Below, piece by piece: positions 50,042 to 62,018 of a DNA stretch of 64,000 nucleotides. A program made the translations under genes and the position numbers. The stretch is from the NCBI GenBank assembly GCA_001557505.1, contig LSAX01000012.1, forward strand, positions 1,240,001 through 1,304,000, in the 5' to 3' direction. Every line of letters starts with the position of its first letter. Within the stretch, counting starts at the first letter, position 1. The notes beneath the pieces are model-generated. The model was not told where the DNA came from and made no database searches. It worked only from the letters and a program-made list of their open reading frames with translations. The DNA comes from Reticulascus tulasneorum. Taxonomy: Eukaryota > Ascomycota > Sordariomycetes > Glomerellales > Reticulascaceae.

Positions 50042-50655
50042 CTTTGTCGGAGGTGCGAGCTGCTGCTGTACTAGGAGTATAATCGACGCTTCGTTTGCGA
50101 TCGAATATCGAGAATCAGATGCGTGGGCTGCCATTCAACTAATCATGACTTGGCGCAGAGTACAGATCGCAAGGAGGAAAAGAGGGATTCCTGCGCACAA
50201 AGTGTTGAGCATTCATGACTGTGTTACACCAGCCACAACGCCTCGGTGCGAAAGTTTGTCTTTAGCCTCTAGAATCGCAATACACGAGGTTTCATCAAGT
50301 CTCAACCTTGCCAGCTCTTTGGGATTCTTGAAGACAAGTAACCGAGAGTTTGCAAAGCAAGCTCATCTTTCAATATCCAGAGCGAAGGAACTGCGTTGAC
50401 GTCGTGTTTATAAGCGTACCTCTAACCATCTTACATAATACCAAGAGCTAGCTAAAGCTCACGATCGCGTAGTCACATGTTGGCGCGATGGAGGATCAAA
50501 TAGCATGGCGGGGTCACTGCTAGGACTATTCACAACTTCAAACCTGCACTTTATGGTCTTTCCAGCATGAAAACCACACCTACCCATCGCGCACACTGTT
50601 TTCGAAAATGATCAATTGATTAACAAATCACACTCCGAGAGCAACACGTCCAACA
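50042..50655. other. Divergent promoter between SnoaL-like gene and Fta4
   Basis: The two genes start in opposite directions across this region. No further feature was recognised, apart from the possible N-terminal extension of the SnoaL-like frame to 50134. Confidence 0.5.
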
Positions 50656-51460
50656 ATGTCCGCCCGAACCACCTCATCCGCGCCCCCAACCGTCATCGCC
50701 CTCAAGCAAACCTTCCTGTCTAACCAGGCCCGCCTCCTCTCCCAACCCCTCAATCCGACCCGAGCCTGGCGCAACGCGAACGACGCATCCGATGATGCCA
50801 TCCCCGAACGACTGCTGGATGACGCGCTCTTCCGACTAAACCATACCCTCCAGCAACACGCACGCCGCGTCTATGCCCCGCAGGCCATGCGCCATGTCGC
50901 CGAGCAGATCGACCAGCTATACCTAACATCGCCGTCGTCTGGCAGCAACGGGGACGAGCAGGAGGGTCTGCGAATTGAAGCCGACCTGAGTACGTAACTG
51001 TGATTTCGTGAAATAAGTGGATGCTAACATGGAAACAGCCGAAGACTCCACAATCGCATCCCTCCCTCCCACCTGGCACGCGGAGCACGACATAACCAAC
51101 TTCCCAATGGAAGCACGGCGCTACGCCGAGCTCGCGTCGCAACTCACATCCCTACGCGAGCAAAGAGGACAGGCAATAGAACGCGTCGATCGACTACGTC
51201 GCATGAAGACGATGCTGGGTCCGTTCAGGACAGATGACTCCGGCAGGGGTGTCCAGGAGAATCTGGTGACGAGAGACGGTGAGGTGGAGAAGGAGATGGA
51301 GAGGATGCGGATGCTGCTCGCGCGCGTGGGCGGGCGGGTGGCATTGCTGCCAGAAGCTTCCGACTCGGAGACTCGACTTTATGAGGATAACTCTACAGCT
51401 GTCGAGAATGTTGGTGTGGGTGAGAAGAGGAAGCTCGATGATTTGCTGAATGGCTTATAA
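50656..51460 (+). CDS. fta4: Kinetochore Sim4/CCAN complex subunit Fta4 (CENP-U-like)
   Basis: Two exons, 50656-50989 and 51039-51460 (49-base intron, donor GTACGT, branch GCTAAC), giving 251 aa. The N-terminal half has the Fta4 pattern: IALKQTFLSNQARLLSQPL, then LDDALFRLNHTLQQHARRVY and VAEQIDQLY. The second half is a coiled coil (about 145-180, SLREQRGQAIERVDRLRRMK) ending in a short KRKLDDLL motif. Fta4 is a subunit of the inner kinetochore Sim4/CCAN complex and helps attach the centromere to the outer kinetochore. It is predicted to be nuclear. The length is usual for the family. It starts divergently from the SnoaL-like gene, and its stop is 306 bases from that of the convergent calpain gene. 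Confidence 0.86.
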
Positions 51461-51766
51461 ACTTACACCAGGGGCCGAAGAGATGACGATTGAATGTTGA
51501 TTTTGATTACATAGGAACGGCGGTATAGTGTAGACGGCGTTTAACGACTTGGAATGACATAGGCATGATACCCCATCTAACGAAGTACTGCAGTTTTTCC
51601 AATCACCCTCATGTTCCCCCCTTTCCTCGTATTTTCCAGTGCCATGATTCATTCATAGTCTCCTAACCAGACAAACTGTTCCGCAAATCATAATAAACTT
51701 AGGTGTTAATACGCCGGTACACCAAACACCCGGTACTACCCGTGCCACATGGAAAACCTTGCTGGT
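51461..51766. other. Convergent 3' flanks of Fta4 and calpain
   Basis: About 300 bases between two stop codons. It contains both 3' untranslated regions and no further gene. Confidence 0.6.
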
Positions 51767-54700
51767 CTAGCCCTCGCTATCCGGAACAATGCTTTTCTTC
51801 CTCTGCTTGAATTCGCCTTCCAGGGTGGCATCCTTGGCACTGTCATCCACGTCGAGCCCTTTGGGCTTCTTCTTTTCAGCTTGCTCACTGTCCTCTAACG
51901 ACGCGTCTTCTTGATCGGCATAGACGTCCGGGCGCACAACTCGGAGCTTGACGATCTGCGGGTCGCTGTCTTCCTCTGAAACCTTGTAGTAAACACGCAA
52001 TCCGACAACGGCAACCGCGTTCCATGGATCTTTCTCAAACTCATCCAGCTCATCATGCGAGCCGCGACCTGGTGGGAGAGGCGACCCCAGACGGCCCATG
52101 GGTTGTTGCCGGGCCTCGACTCGAATGTCGAGCTCTCGTTCCGAAAGCTCGGATAGTGAGGATAGACTGCTTAGATCGTCTTCGCTTTCGGATTCACATT
52201 CACCCATGTCTGAGGACTCAGGCTGCGCCGAGCCTTCACTATGGGCATCTTCGCTCCGCGCCTCGTGATCTGGAGCCTGATTGACCCTGTTGGCGTTGGT
52301 TGCTGTGTTTTTCTTTGTCGACGACACAGCCTTTGTTTCCGATTCCTCTGGGTCACTGGGATCTTTTCCGTCTGGCTTGGATTCTTGATCTAAGCCGGTA
52401 TCTGGCTGATCCATACCCAGGGGATTATCCTCCTCAGAGACAACCTTCTCACTCGTTTCTGGCGACTTTGAATCGCCGGGCGTGGGTGCATTTTCAATGT
52501 CGACTCCCCCAACATTCGGCGGTTCTCCCTCAGTCTCTGAAGCCGCGATTTCTAGCTCCGGCGTGTCTGGAGAGCATGATTTATCAGAATTTGTAGCCGA
52601 CGGTGTTTTTGGCTCTTGATCTGTACCGGAATCGCCCTCTCTGGCTCCCTCGCCGTCACCACCAGCTGAGACCGGGTCCTTGATCTGCACATGCTTCCCA
52701 CTTCCAACCTTTGACGGGTTGTGCATGTGCAGTGCTGTCTTCCTGGTCATGTTTTTCTCCTCTTGTGCCGGTCGAATGTAGATTCTAGGCCCTTGGGCCG
52801 TCGACCTTCCGATATTCCCCGCACATCTGCGTTTCTCAGCCTGGGCTTTCCGTTTGGCGTTGAACTTTGCCTGGCGTGCCTGTCGTCTCTTTGCATCCTT
52901 GATTTTCAAGTAATGTGACTTCTCTCGCTCTTCCCGGATCTTCTTCTTCATTTCCTCACGTTCCTTGTCCCTCTTCCACTTCTCAAATGCCTCCCGCGCT
53001 GCCTTCTCTTCGGCAGTTTCAATTATCTTTCCTTTGCTGTGGGCTAGGTCGTAAGCTAGACCGATTCTAATCAACTTCTCGCGGCGACTCTTTGCGTTAT
53101 TCCTAATAACTTGTTCGACAGGAAGTACCTTGTCGTCGCGTATCGCGTCAATCTTGACGAGAACCTCGTAGTCCCCAGCCTCCAGTTCAAGTTCGACGTT
53201 TACAGACCGGTTCATGCGATAAGACGCCTGGCTCCGTACGACATAGTCCTCTTGGCCGGCTTTGTGCAGACGGAAGCCTAGCTCGAATCGATACTGGCCA
53301 TCAAGTCCGTGGAAGTAGCGATCATCAAGCTGGGCTAGAACAAGGACGACGGGACCAGGCTTGGATATCGAGAAGGCAAACTGGGTGTCGTGGTAATCGA
53401 GTGTCCATGGAACAGTCAGGGTTGTCCAAATAGATGTGATTTTCCAGTCAGATCCAAAAAGGCGCGTCAGATCAAAGATGTTGTACTTTTTAAGCAAGTC
53501 TTGGTATGAGATCCAGAACGCTCCATCGTCTCCAAACTTATGGTCCAGCCTCTGCAGCCAGTCTGGTGTCCATTCCTTCGAACCATCACCTGAGAAAGTT
53601 AGCGTTGCATCTAGCTCGACCAAGGGGGGCTCACTCCATGCTCCTTTCCATTCGCCTTTTCCCCAGGGGTTCTTCAGGAGAACCAGGCGCTTTCCCTCAA
53701 TTTCGACCGCCTTCATGACGCTATAGGCATGCATCTCGATAATCCCTTTGCGCTCCCCCCATCCTCTGGATGCGAAGCCTGTGGAGCACCCGAGCAGGCA
53801 GTCTTCGTTGACTTTGAGAAGGTTCTCCTTCCAAAAGTACTCCTATATAGATCTTAGCTTCCGTCCTGTTTTGTGACGCAAATGAACTTACCTTGTCTAA
53901 GATATCTGTAGTGTATATTTCAGAAGTCACGCCGCCCGTAAGGTCCTCAATAGCCTCGCCGGTGAACCCGCCCTCGATGGCTGCGTAGTCCCCATGAGCC
54001 TTGGCGTAGGCTTTTTCGAGGAGTGGAAGCCATGTCTCGTTAGGATTCTCGCACTGGGCAAAATAAAGTGCTCCGCTGTTCGACTGGTAGATCTTCCGGT
54101 AGGCCTCTTCCGAGTTCACTCTCTCTCGGTCTTCCCACAAGATGCGTTCTAAGAAGCCCTCGTCGTAGTCAGGTTTGGTAAGGTATAGCTACAGAGCCCG
54201 AGGTGTGAGCAGGGAACGCCGAGAAAATTAAGCGTGGCCTACCTTGTCATCGATGATCTCGCTGAACCACTCGCCATCACGGTGAAAGACGAACCCATAC
54301 ACCCCGACAACCTGATCGTGAGCAACACAGACCTTCTCAATCAATCCCGGTTTGTTGCTGAGGTTGCAGAGGGCAGCCATAAGCCAACAATCGCCATCAC
54401 GACCTTGGCGCACATCATTAGCAGTAGGGCCATCGATGTAGAACTGCGGCGAATCAAATATGTCCACTACCCTCTTCACGCCCTTGGGATTGAACAGTGA
54501 CTGTGGCGGGTTCGGGCCTTTGGCATTGCTCAGAGACTCGAGGCAATCTCGCCGGTTGAATTTCATGTCGAACTCGAGGTCAAAATGGGGATCCCGGTAT
54601 CTCTGGTTGACCCTGCGACATTCCTTGACAATCTTCTCGACTTTGGCTTTGCAGACGGCTGCAGCCTCCTCGTACGAAGCTTGCGTGGTGGTCCCAGTTG

Positions 54701-55011
54701 CCTTGGCAGAACGTTTCGCAGCATTCTCAGCATACGCATTCTGGGGTATAATCGTAGTGGCTTATAGCGCGCATTGGTTAGCACATGCAACATGAGTCGC
54801 GGCCGTGAAATCTCGCACCTTTGCCTGGGGTCCTGGTGGTGAACTTGGCCCAGAACTCGTCGATGATGTCTTGTGGAGGTTGCTGCTTCGTCACCCTGCG
54901 GTGAGCGAGTGAGACTGGCATTTCTTGTATGAGTATTCTATTAGGAGGACCGTCGATTTGATCGCGGTTTATGTAATACTGCGATCGTGCCGAACTGGAG
55001 GCGGAAGACAT
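51767..55011 (-). CDS. Calpain-family cysteine protease with long charged C-terminal tail
   Basis: Five exons on the minus strand: 55011-54819, 54760-54243, 54188-53892, 53842-53635 and 53589-51767; 1012 aa. The calpain catalytic triad is present: Cys189 in [12 protein letters not shown], His374 in EMHAYSVM and Asn394 in [10 protein letters not shown] calpain domain III-like beta-sandwich follows (about 450-560, with [20 protein letters not shown]). A basic helical Lys/Arg/Glu stretch (about 610-670) and a long acidic Ser/Glu/Asp-rich tail complete the protein. Calpains are intracellular regulatory proteases that make limited cuts in targets, normally calcium-activated. This layout differs from the PalB pH-response calpain. 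No calmodulin-like EF-hands or membrane segment were seen. The gene begins at the ATG at 55011. Confidence 0.92.
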
Positions 55012-57304
55012 GACGGGCAGATCTTGTCGCGGGAATCCACGACTCTATCTCTATCCTTGTCTCGGTGGCACTTGCCAGCAGCGGTGTCAATTCGCCGGAG
55101 AAGGTAGACTCGCCGGAGCGCAAATGCTGGAAACAATGCACGATATCGTACACTGTTCCGTACCGGCGAAATGTGAGTAAAGTACAGTCGATAATTCTGG
55201 ACAAATAGGGCAACGCAGCCGTCCAGACATTGGAAGGATGAACGGATCTTGAGAGCCCACGAGAACGAGAGAGAGCCCAAGGCTGGAAAGGCAGCTGCAA
55301 AGGTTCGCCCACCATCGGGATGGGGGTCGATCTTAAAGAGCTTAAGCTCCCAGCCTGGCTGATCAGCCGCACATAGGCCAGCGCCTCCATTCATATTCCA
55401 TGGGGGCCGCTGCTGGGTTGCTGCATCACACTGGCCTTCGACCAACTAGGGCAGGGAGTGGGCCGCTTGATCTGTTCGTGGTGCCACGACTTCAGCTGCA
55501 AGCCTGGCACCGAGCTCCAGCAAATCGACGAATCACTTTGTTCCTGCTCCATCTATGCGGGGGAGAATTGACCAAGATTTGCCTGCCTTACATACTTACG
55601 TCAATCGAGATTGGAGAATGGCGGGCCGACATGGGATTGCGGGGATAGAACAACCTAATTTTTGGAATTGCCTTGCTGCCGTGTTCCTTTTCTTTTGAGT
55701 TGGCATTTTCTATTACAATAACACTCACAGCCACGGTACTACAGATGGAATTTATTGGCAGGTTACGAGATGTAGTTCGGCAGATAGAAGGGATCAAATC
55801 ACGCGAACTACCTAACTAGGTACCTAGTAGTGGTACGAAAATCTGGCTTTCAAGCTTCTATTACCCCTTTAGCTTGCTTACCTGTTGCATGGCTAATACA
55901 TTTATTAGTACAAATTACAAAGTTACATATCAGCGTGGGCCAAAATTCTTCGATCTTCCAACTCCGTTGAGACTACACTCCAGATGTGCGTGCCTCTCAA
56001 TGCTGATTCAATCCTCCGCTTTGGCAACCTTCATCCGCTCCTCGAACAGGGAATCAGGAACTTGCCGAGCAACCTAGGCGCCAATCTCTCAGCCTGACTA
56101 CAACAAAAGCATCCTGTGTTGTTTTCAGCCCAAATGAGTTGCCAACTTGATCTTTCACTCCATTCATTTACTCGATCGACGCAAGGTCCAAGCTGGAAAA
56201 TGCCACGCAAACCTGGCCGAGGACAGGCCAAGCTACTCCGGCTGCGAGTCATCTCCTGCGTAGGAGATCAATCACAACACGTAACCATACAACTCCCTGC
56301 TTTTCGAAAACGAGGCCCATGCTATTTGGGGGAGAAAAAATCAGGGACGGGTGTTAAACGGTGATACGATTGACTCATTGACGAATGTTTTTGTGTGTTT
56401 TGTGCGTCACTCCGCGACAGCTTTGCCAGAGTGTCCACCATATCTCCCTTCAAAGGGGTCTTCTACTCAACCACCACTTCCACCGCCCCAAAACTCTTCT
56501 TCAAAAGAAACTCGGATTCTCTTCTCTCCCAAACCTCAGTTCTCCATTCGAGTGTGCCCTCCGCAAGCTGCGTCTTGCCCCGCCATGGTGAATGCGTCCG
56601 TGGCACCGATTCCCCAAAGCTAGTGGTCTTTGATCGATACGGTGAGGGGCCACTGATGGTCGCAAGCGTCTAGTAGCCCCGACAGGAAACGTTGTGTCGG
56701 GTTGTGGGGATTGCGCCGGGAAGCGTCCTAACGGTAATCCCCGACCCTCGATCACAGGGTCGTTGCTTTCCTTCACCCTGAATGAACCATGTCGTCTGTG
56801 CTTCTAGTCCAAAGCGTATTAATGACTGGAATCGCCGACGGATCTATCTCCAAAGAGGTTTCCAATAGCGCTAGCCAATCCGGCTACACCAAGCTACCTA
56901 TGGCAAAGGCGGATTATAAACTTTTCAGAATCGGTTGAATAAGATTGCGTTACAGATAGGTCGAGATCGTTCGTCGTGAGAGTCGTCGCAAAGAATCAGG
57001 GTACTATGAAGAAAGGAAGCCTTTTCCCGTTTTGTTCCAGAAAATGAATAGTTTCGATGAAGAGGAATCCATGTAGACGCCGTATAAGCAAAGGCTGTAG
57101 AAACGCGACAGACCGGGTTTTATGCAGAAGCCAGAAATATAAAATGAATGAAACGATGAGAAGAGCGTCAAGGGTTCGTAGTCGAAACTTAAGAAAGAGA
57201 ATCGTTCCAAACAAATGCAGCGCGACGAGCTAAAAGCACCAGAGTCACCCAAGAAAGCTAGAGGACGCTCCTGCTTCTGGGGACGGGTCGATCCGCATGG
57301 GTAC
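55012..57304. other. Intergenic, no gene seen
   Basis: About 2.3 kb containing the calpain promoter and the 3' flank of the Gis2-like gene. Open frames on both strands are short and lack domains. No tRNA or repeat was identified. Confidence 0.5.
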
Positions 57305-58150
57305 CTAAGCAACGGGGGGAATCGGTGCAACAACTGGTGCGGCGAGGGTCGCGGCCGTGGTCAGGTCGACCTCGTTGGTCAACTCGCCGTTTGCGTTCTT
57401 CTGAGGGCAATCTCGGGAGATGTGACCGGCCTCGCCACATTGGTAGCAAGTCTTGCCAGCAGTGTTCAGGGGGCCGCCATTTGGTGCAGTGCAGTCACGA
57501 GAGATATGACCGAGCTTGCCGCATGCGTAGCATTTCATGGCTTGGGCTTGGCAGTCTCGCGCAAAGTGGTTGGGACCGCCGCACTTGTAGCAGGTGGCCG
57601 GACGGGGACCGCCGGCAAAGCCACCGCCTCGTCCGTAGGCCCCGTACCCGCCACGAGCAACCGGGGGACCGCCACGACCCATACCGACCCCAGCAGGGTT
57701 AGGGCAAGCGCGCTGTATTGTGTCAGCGTCTCTGTAGGAGGCAGACATGGTTAAGGGGGACTCACAGCAAGATGCCCAGGCTGGCCACAGTTGTAGCAGC
57801 GCCCGCTAGTTCCGGCGCCACTTAGGCGCAGAGTTGGACAATCGGCCTGCACATGACCAAGGCCCTGGCAGTGATAGCACTGTTTGGCCTCGGTGGTACG
57901 GGGGAGAGGGCACCCGTTGGATTCGTGTCCTACAGTCAATCGGGTCAGTGGTGCAACGGAGGAGACGCGATCGCCGAACGGCGCATCTCACCTGGCTGCT
58001 TGCCTGGCGCAACCGTTAGTAAACAAGCTTTAGTCGGCATTGGGAAAGATACGTACAGTTATAGCAAAGTCGCTCCGCAGAGGAGCAGACCTCGGCATAA
58101 TGGCCAACATTGCCACATTTGTAGCAAGCTCGTCGAGAGAGGGAAGACAT
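57305..58150 (-). CDS. GIS2: CCHC zinc-knuckle RNA/ssDNA-binding protein, Gis2/CNBP type
   Basis: Four exons on the minus strand: 58150-58057, 58003-57992, 57929-57766 and 57712-57305; 225 aa. Exon 2 is a microexon of only 12 bases (residues KQP plus split codons). Seven CX2CX4HX4C knuckles are present, for example CYKCGNVGHYAEVC, CYHCQGLGHVQADC and CYQCGEAGHISRDC. A Gly/Arg-rich RGG-like stretch lies between knuckles 4 and 5. Seven knuckles plus one RGG box match yeast Gis2 and animal CNBP. These bind G-rich mRNA and single-stranded DNA and act on translation. It is expected in the cytoplasm and stress granules. The microexon is needed to complete knuckle 2, supporting it by frame, but transcript evidence would settle it. 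Confidence 0.93.
57992..58003 (-). other. 12-base microexon of the Gis2-like gene
   Basis: On the minus strand this reads GCAAGCAGCCAG, preceded by CGCCAG and followed by GTGAGA. It supplies the second cysteine's last two bases, Lys, Gln, Pro and the first base of Gly, completing the knuckle CYNCKQPGHESNGC. Omitting it would shift the frame of everything downstream. Confidence 0.8.
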
Positions 58151-59505
58151 GACGGCTAGTCTTTGTGAGTCTGCAAAGCACCATTGTTAGCTCGACATAT
58201 TTCCAATGCGCCATCTCCACCAGTCCATTCTTCTTCACAACATGTTTGCAAGTTTGAGGTGTCCCGTCTGTTCCAGTCGCAACAACTCCTCGATGCATGA
58301 CGGCACAACCGCAAGGAAGCGAGAAGCGCAAAGTGGGCGATCGGTCTCGTGGAGAATGATAGGCATATATGTAGTGCGTCGGGCAGCTGCATGGCTGTTC
58401 TCGTGGGGCTATTTTTGCCTCGGGTAAAGGCGAGATCGTCGACTTGCGTAGCTGGGCGTGCCGTACATGAACCACGATCACACAAGTTTTTAGCGACCTG
58501 CATGCTGCATGAAGCTTTTGTGTGCTGCATATGTTTCTGTCGCCCATGTTGCTCAAGTCGAATTTCGCTGAGAGAGAAGGACGATTAAAGACGACCAAGT
58601 CGTGTTGAGGGATTATCGCGGGTCGATGATGCACCGTGGTGTTGAGAGCCGTGCGGTGGACGAGCCATTTTTCAGAGGCAAATTGTAGAGAGAGTGAAGA
58701 GCGAAAAACGAGGAGCCATATGCCTGTGCGACGTAGATATCCATGTAGAGAGAGAGCAAATGATGCCGATTTGCGCGAGGATGCGGTTGGCGACCTGACA
58801 GGCGACCGGGCGCAAAGAGTGGTTGGACGACTGGAACAGCAAAAAGTTTGTGCCACCATGACCGATTGACAGGATCCCCCAACCCACCACGCACGACCAG
58901 GGAAACGCAGAACCGTATTGACTACAGTTTCCTGCCTTTCCCTGCGCCGGAGTCGCAACGCGCCGCACATGGACCTACTCATCCACGGGATGCGAGAGGC
59001 TGGCCATTCCAAGCCGTGAAACCGTGTCCGAGGTCTTGGGAGTGCGCGCGGCGCATAATGGGGAAACCCAAGGATAAGGTATAAAAAAAATTGAGGGAAT
59101 GCAGGAACTGGTAGATTTCGACACTCACCTTTCGCGAAAAGTTGCCTTGCGAACCTATTTCCTTCCAGATATCTTTCTCTTCCTTCAAAAAGCCAGCAGC
59201 ATCAACCGTCGACGACGACAACCTTCCGATCTTCTCACCAACAACAGCCCAAAAGGAATATACCCGTGAAGAATTTTTTTCAAGGAGCGATGATGTTTGG
59301 TGGAAGAAGAGGGAAGGGGAGGAGAGGAGCAGCAAGAGAGGGTGAGAAAGTGGACCGAACTACCTTAGTGCGAAGAAAGAAGCAGACGAAAGGCACACCT
59401 GCAGCGGAGCGCCCTGAAAGAGAGAGACTGTGCGAGTGGGACACCCTTCTGGAAAGGAAGAAAGAGGCCGGGCGGCGGTGGGGGGGAGGAAGAGAGAGGT
59501 GTGAA

Positions 59506-59546
59506 CAAGCAAGCAAGCTAACCTAGCTAGCTAGCTACCTAGGCTA
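59506..59546. repeat. AAGC / CTAG simple repeat with self-complementarity
   Basis: Three AAGC units followed by about four CTAG units and a CCTAGG palindrome. The CTAG block is self-complementary and could form a hairpin. It lies in non-coding DNA. Confidence 0.75.
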
Positions 59547-60390
59547 GCCATCCAGCCAAACAAACTACATACGACCACCTGAGCACCGCACGGGCGTAAA
59601 GAGGAGACTTTGGGGTGACTTCCAAAGCATGCTTTGGGTTAAGTGGCTGATGCAGCGCAGTGAGGGATGGGATGATGGACGAGATAACCGGAGCAAGCCT
59701 GCCGGGATGGTTACCTCGGGGAGCCATGTATTGTGGAAGTACCCCTTGTCGAACACCTAACTTGGGAGCCAAAGCCCAGGCCTACCCAAGTAGGTACCCC
59801 GTGGATAGATGGGGTCGGGGGATGTAATCTGTAGGGGGTGGGAAGATGTCACATCGTGGATCTACATTCGTGCGGATGTACATATCTCATGGATGAATGG
59901 AAACCTGAACGAACGACTGATGCACAAAGAGAGGGCGAATGCCCGCATAAACAGCTGCATCTGCTGCGTAAGTGAGATAGGTACCTTCCAGGGTCAGGTA
60001 ATATGTAAGGACTTGCAACAACCTATCCAAAACCGCAATCAATGTGCGTGCCTGGCTGGCCCGGCGCAAATCGTCCTGGAATTGCCATTTGGGATGGGCG
60101 GCTGGACGACATAGTCGACAGAAAGAGGCAGAGATGGTGGTGTGGGCTGGTTGACACCAGAAGCATATCCAGCCGCGATGGCTCCCTCCACTCCAAGAAA
60201 AAAGGGCGCTAATTAAATGTCTTAGCGACCTATCCGGGCCTAAAACTGCAACTTGAGTGCTTTTGGACAGCGTTGCTCCACTGAGGGGGGGGGGGCTCGT
60301 CCTGTCGAGCTTGTATTCTGCCCGTCCCTCCCCTCCATCCATTAGGACGACGGTGACAAACAACCAGAATAAATAGCAAACAGGAAATAC

Positions 60391-60430
60391 TGCAGGTGCA
60401 TGCAGGTGCATGCAAGCTTGCAAGCATGCT
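60391..60430. repeat. TGCAGGTGCA direct repeat merging into an inverted repeat
   Basis: Two direct copies of TGCAGGTGCA are followed by TGCAAGCTTGCA, an exact 12-base palindrome, and AGCATGCT, an 8-base palindrome. It has the look of a cruciform or hairpin-prone site with no known role here. Confidence 0.7.
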
Positions 60431-61319
60431 ACAGAATATACATGGCTAGCAAGCAGATTCATGGTTCGTTAGGGGAGGGATGCGGATGCAAGATGGGACA
60501 AGTCCATCTCTTGAGCTCTCAAACGCCGAGGGAAGCAAGCTCGCGCCTTGCTTCATTTGTTCTGTAAGCACTGTGTGTACCTGAGGCTAAGAATGAAATA
60601 ACCTATTGAAGTGACTATTGACATCCACCTCATGATGACCACGATACATAGCTTCCGTTCTTTCCACCACCACCCTCCATGGTCTGTCTGCTCGCTTTGG
60701 TTAGACCCATTGGGTCCATGGTCGTCGGCAGGGGAAAGGCGCCAACAATGTGAGCTGAGTGATCGTGACGTGGGGTTGCGGGGTTCGCAAAGGCCATCCT
60801 TGGCTGGGGAGAGGCATAGAAGAAGAAAAAGAAGACAAGGAGCAGCAGGGGAAGGACTCTCTTCCATCCTCGGCTACGCGCATGAGGGTTAGATATTGTT
60901 CGCCAGATCCATCTCACGAGGGAGGGCTCTGGACAAAGAAGGACCTGGCAGCCCAGTAGATGGACCGTCGGTCCGCCTGTTGGCCAATAAAGCGACTTTG
61001 GAATTCTATCTTTATCCACCTGTCATTGTTATCGCCATCCTTCGGACGCAGCGAGTGTGCAGTGTACTAGCACTCACATACTACATACACATCTGCGCCG
61101 GTCCAATCATGCATTTCACCAATCCAGAAGAAACCCCAAAACAAAAAAAACGGCCTGTCCCTCTTTCGCCCGTAAAGGGATGGCGATGGAGCCGTATCAT
61201 AGGCAGGGAAGCGCAGCTCTCATGTTCATGAATGGATTCCACCTGCATTCGTCCTGCACTTCGGTACCGCCCAATTCGAACATCAGGTCGCTGTCAGCAT
61301 ACGCACGGGAACGGACGTA

Positions 61320-61342
61320 TTTTTTTTTTGGGGGGGGGGGGG
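61320..61342. repeat. T(10)G(13) homopolymer junction
   Basis: Ten T residues directly followed by thirteen G residues. A separate 11-G run lies at 60285-60295. Such tracts are prone to slippage and to sequencing error, and the exact counts should be treated with care. Confidence 0.8.
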
Positions 61343-62018
61343 TTGTCAAATTCAAGTTTTTGACCCCCATCATGTCTGTTATTGAGCTGGTTATGAGATA
61401 TGGGATGGGGTCCGATGTCCGTAGCTCCGGGCGCGGTAACACAATGTCGCATCTACCTATCTTACTTACAATGAAATTACATGAGGCGGTGATGTGGAAT
61501 GTGAATCTCACCCCACAAACGCGCCATTGTAACTATGCTGCTCTCTAGTCGCACAGCTCTGGATTCATCGGCGCACGAAATATTAACGGCAAGATTGTAT
61601 ACATAACTACCAACTAACTACAAGAAGTAGTCCATGTAGTTTTGCTTTGCTATTGTACAAACAGATTACACAAAAGGTCTCGTCAGGACGGTGTACAATA
61701 TGGCCGAACCATCATCTCTGTCACCAGCATCCCGTACGATTATTCTTCCCAGCACTTTCTCCAACAATTCTTCGATACCTGTGCATGGCTTCTGCCGCCT
61801 TGAAGCTCCTCCCGCCCACTTGCTGGAGCGGATACCAGCCCAGCTTTCCACACGAATGAGGATGTAGCAACTTGAAACATAATGCTCCTTCCAACGCCAT
61901 TGCTAGACCTAACAGCTTTCAATTCGATATGATTCAACAATGAACCCGCCTTTAACAAGGCGCATATGTGTGTATATATATAGACGGTCGGAAGGCCTGG
62001 CGCGCACCACGGCATAGT

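Larger units (their letters stand above)
58151..62018. other. Long 3.9-kb interval: Gis2 leader region and simple repeats
   Basis: Upstream of the Gis2-like ATG lies a pyrimidine-rich (minus-strand) leader-like region to about 59350. A 317-codon minus frame (58059-59012) opens at TTG and overlaps the gene out of frame, with no domain. Further right are simple repeats and homopolymers. No gene can be supported. Confidence 0.5.

Noticed and set aside
50042..50134. 31-codon N-terminal extension of the SnoaL-like protein
   Set aside because: Does not fit the fold and is not targeting-like; kept only as an alternative start.
58059..59012. 317-codon minus-strand open frame overlapping the Gis2-like gene
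   Set aside because: It opens at TTG, overlaps real exons out of frame and has no domain or codon bias.
59570..59610. Sequence resembling the start of a fungal 5S rRNA (ACATACGACCA)
   Set aside because: Similarity ends after about 11 bases; no internal promoter boxes follow.
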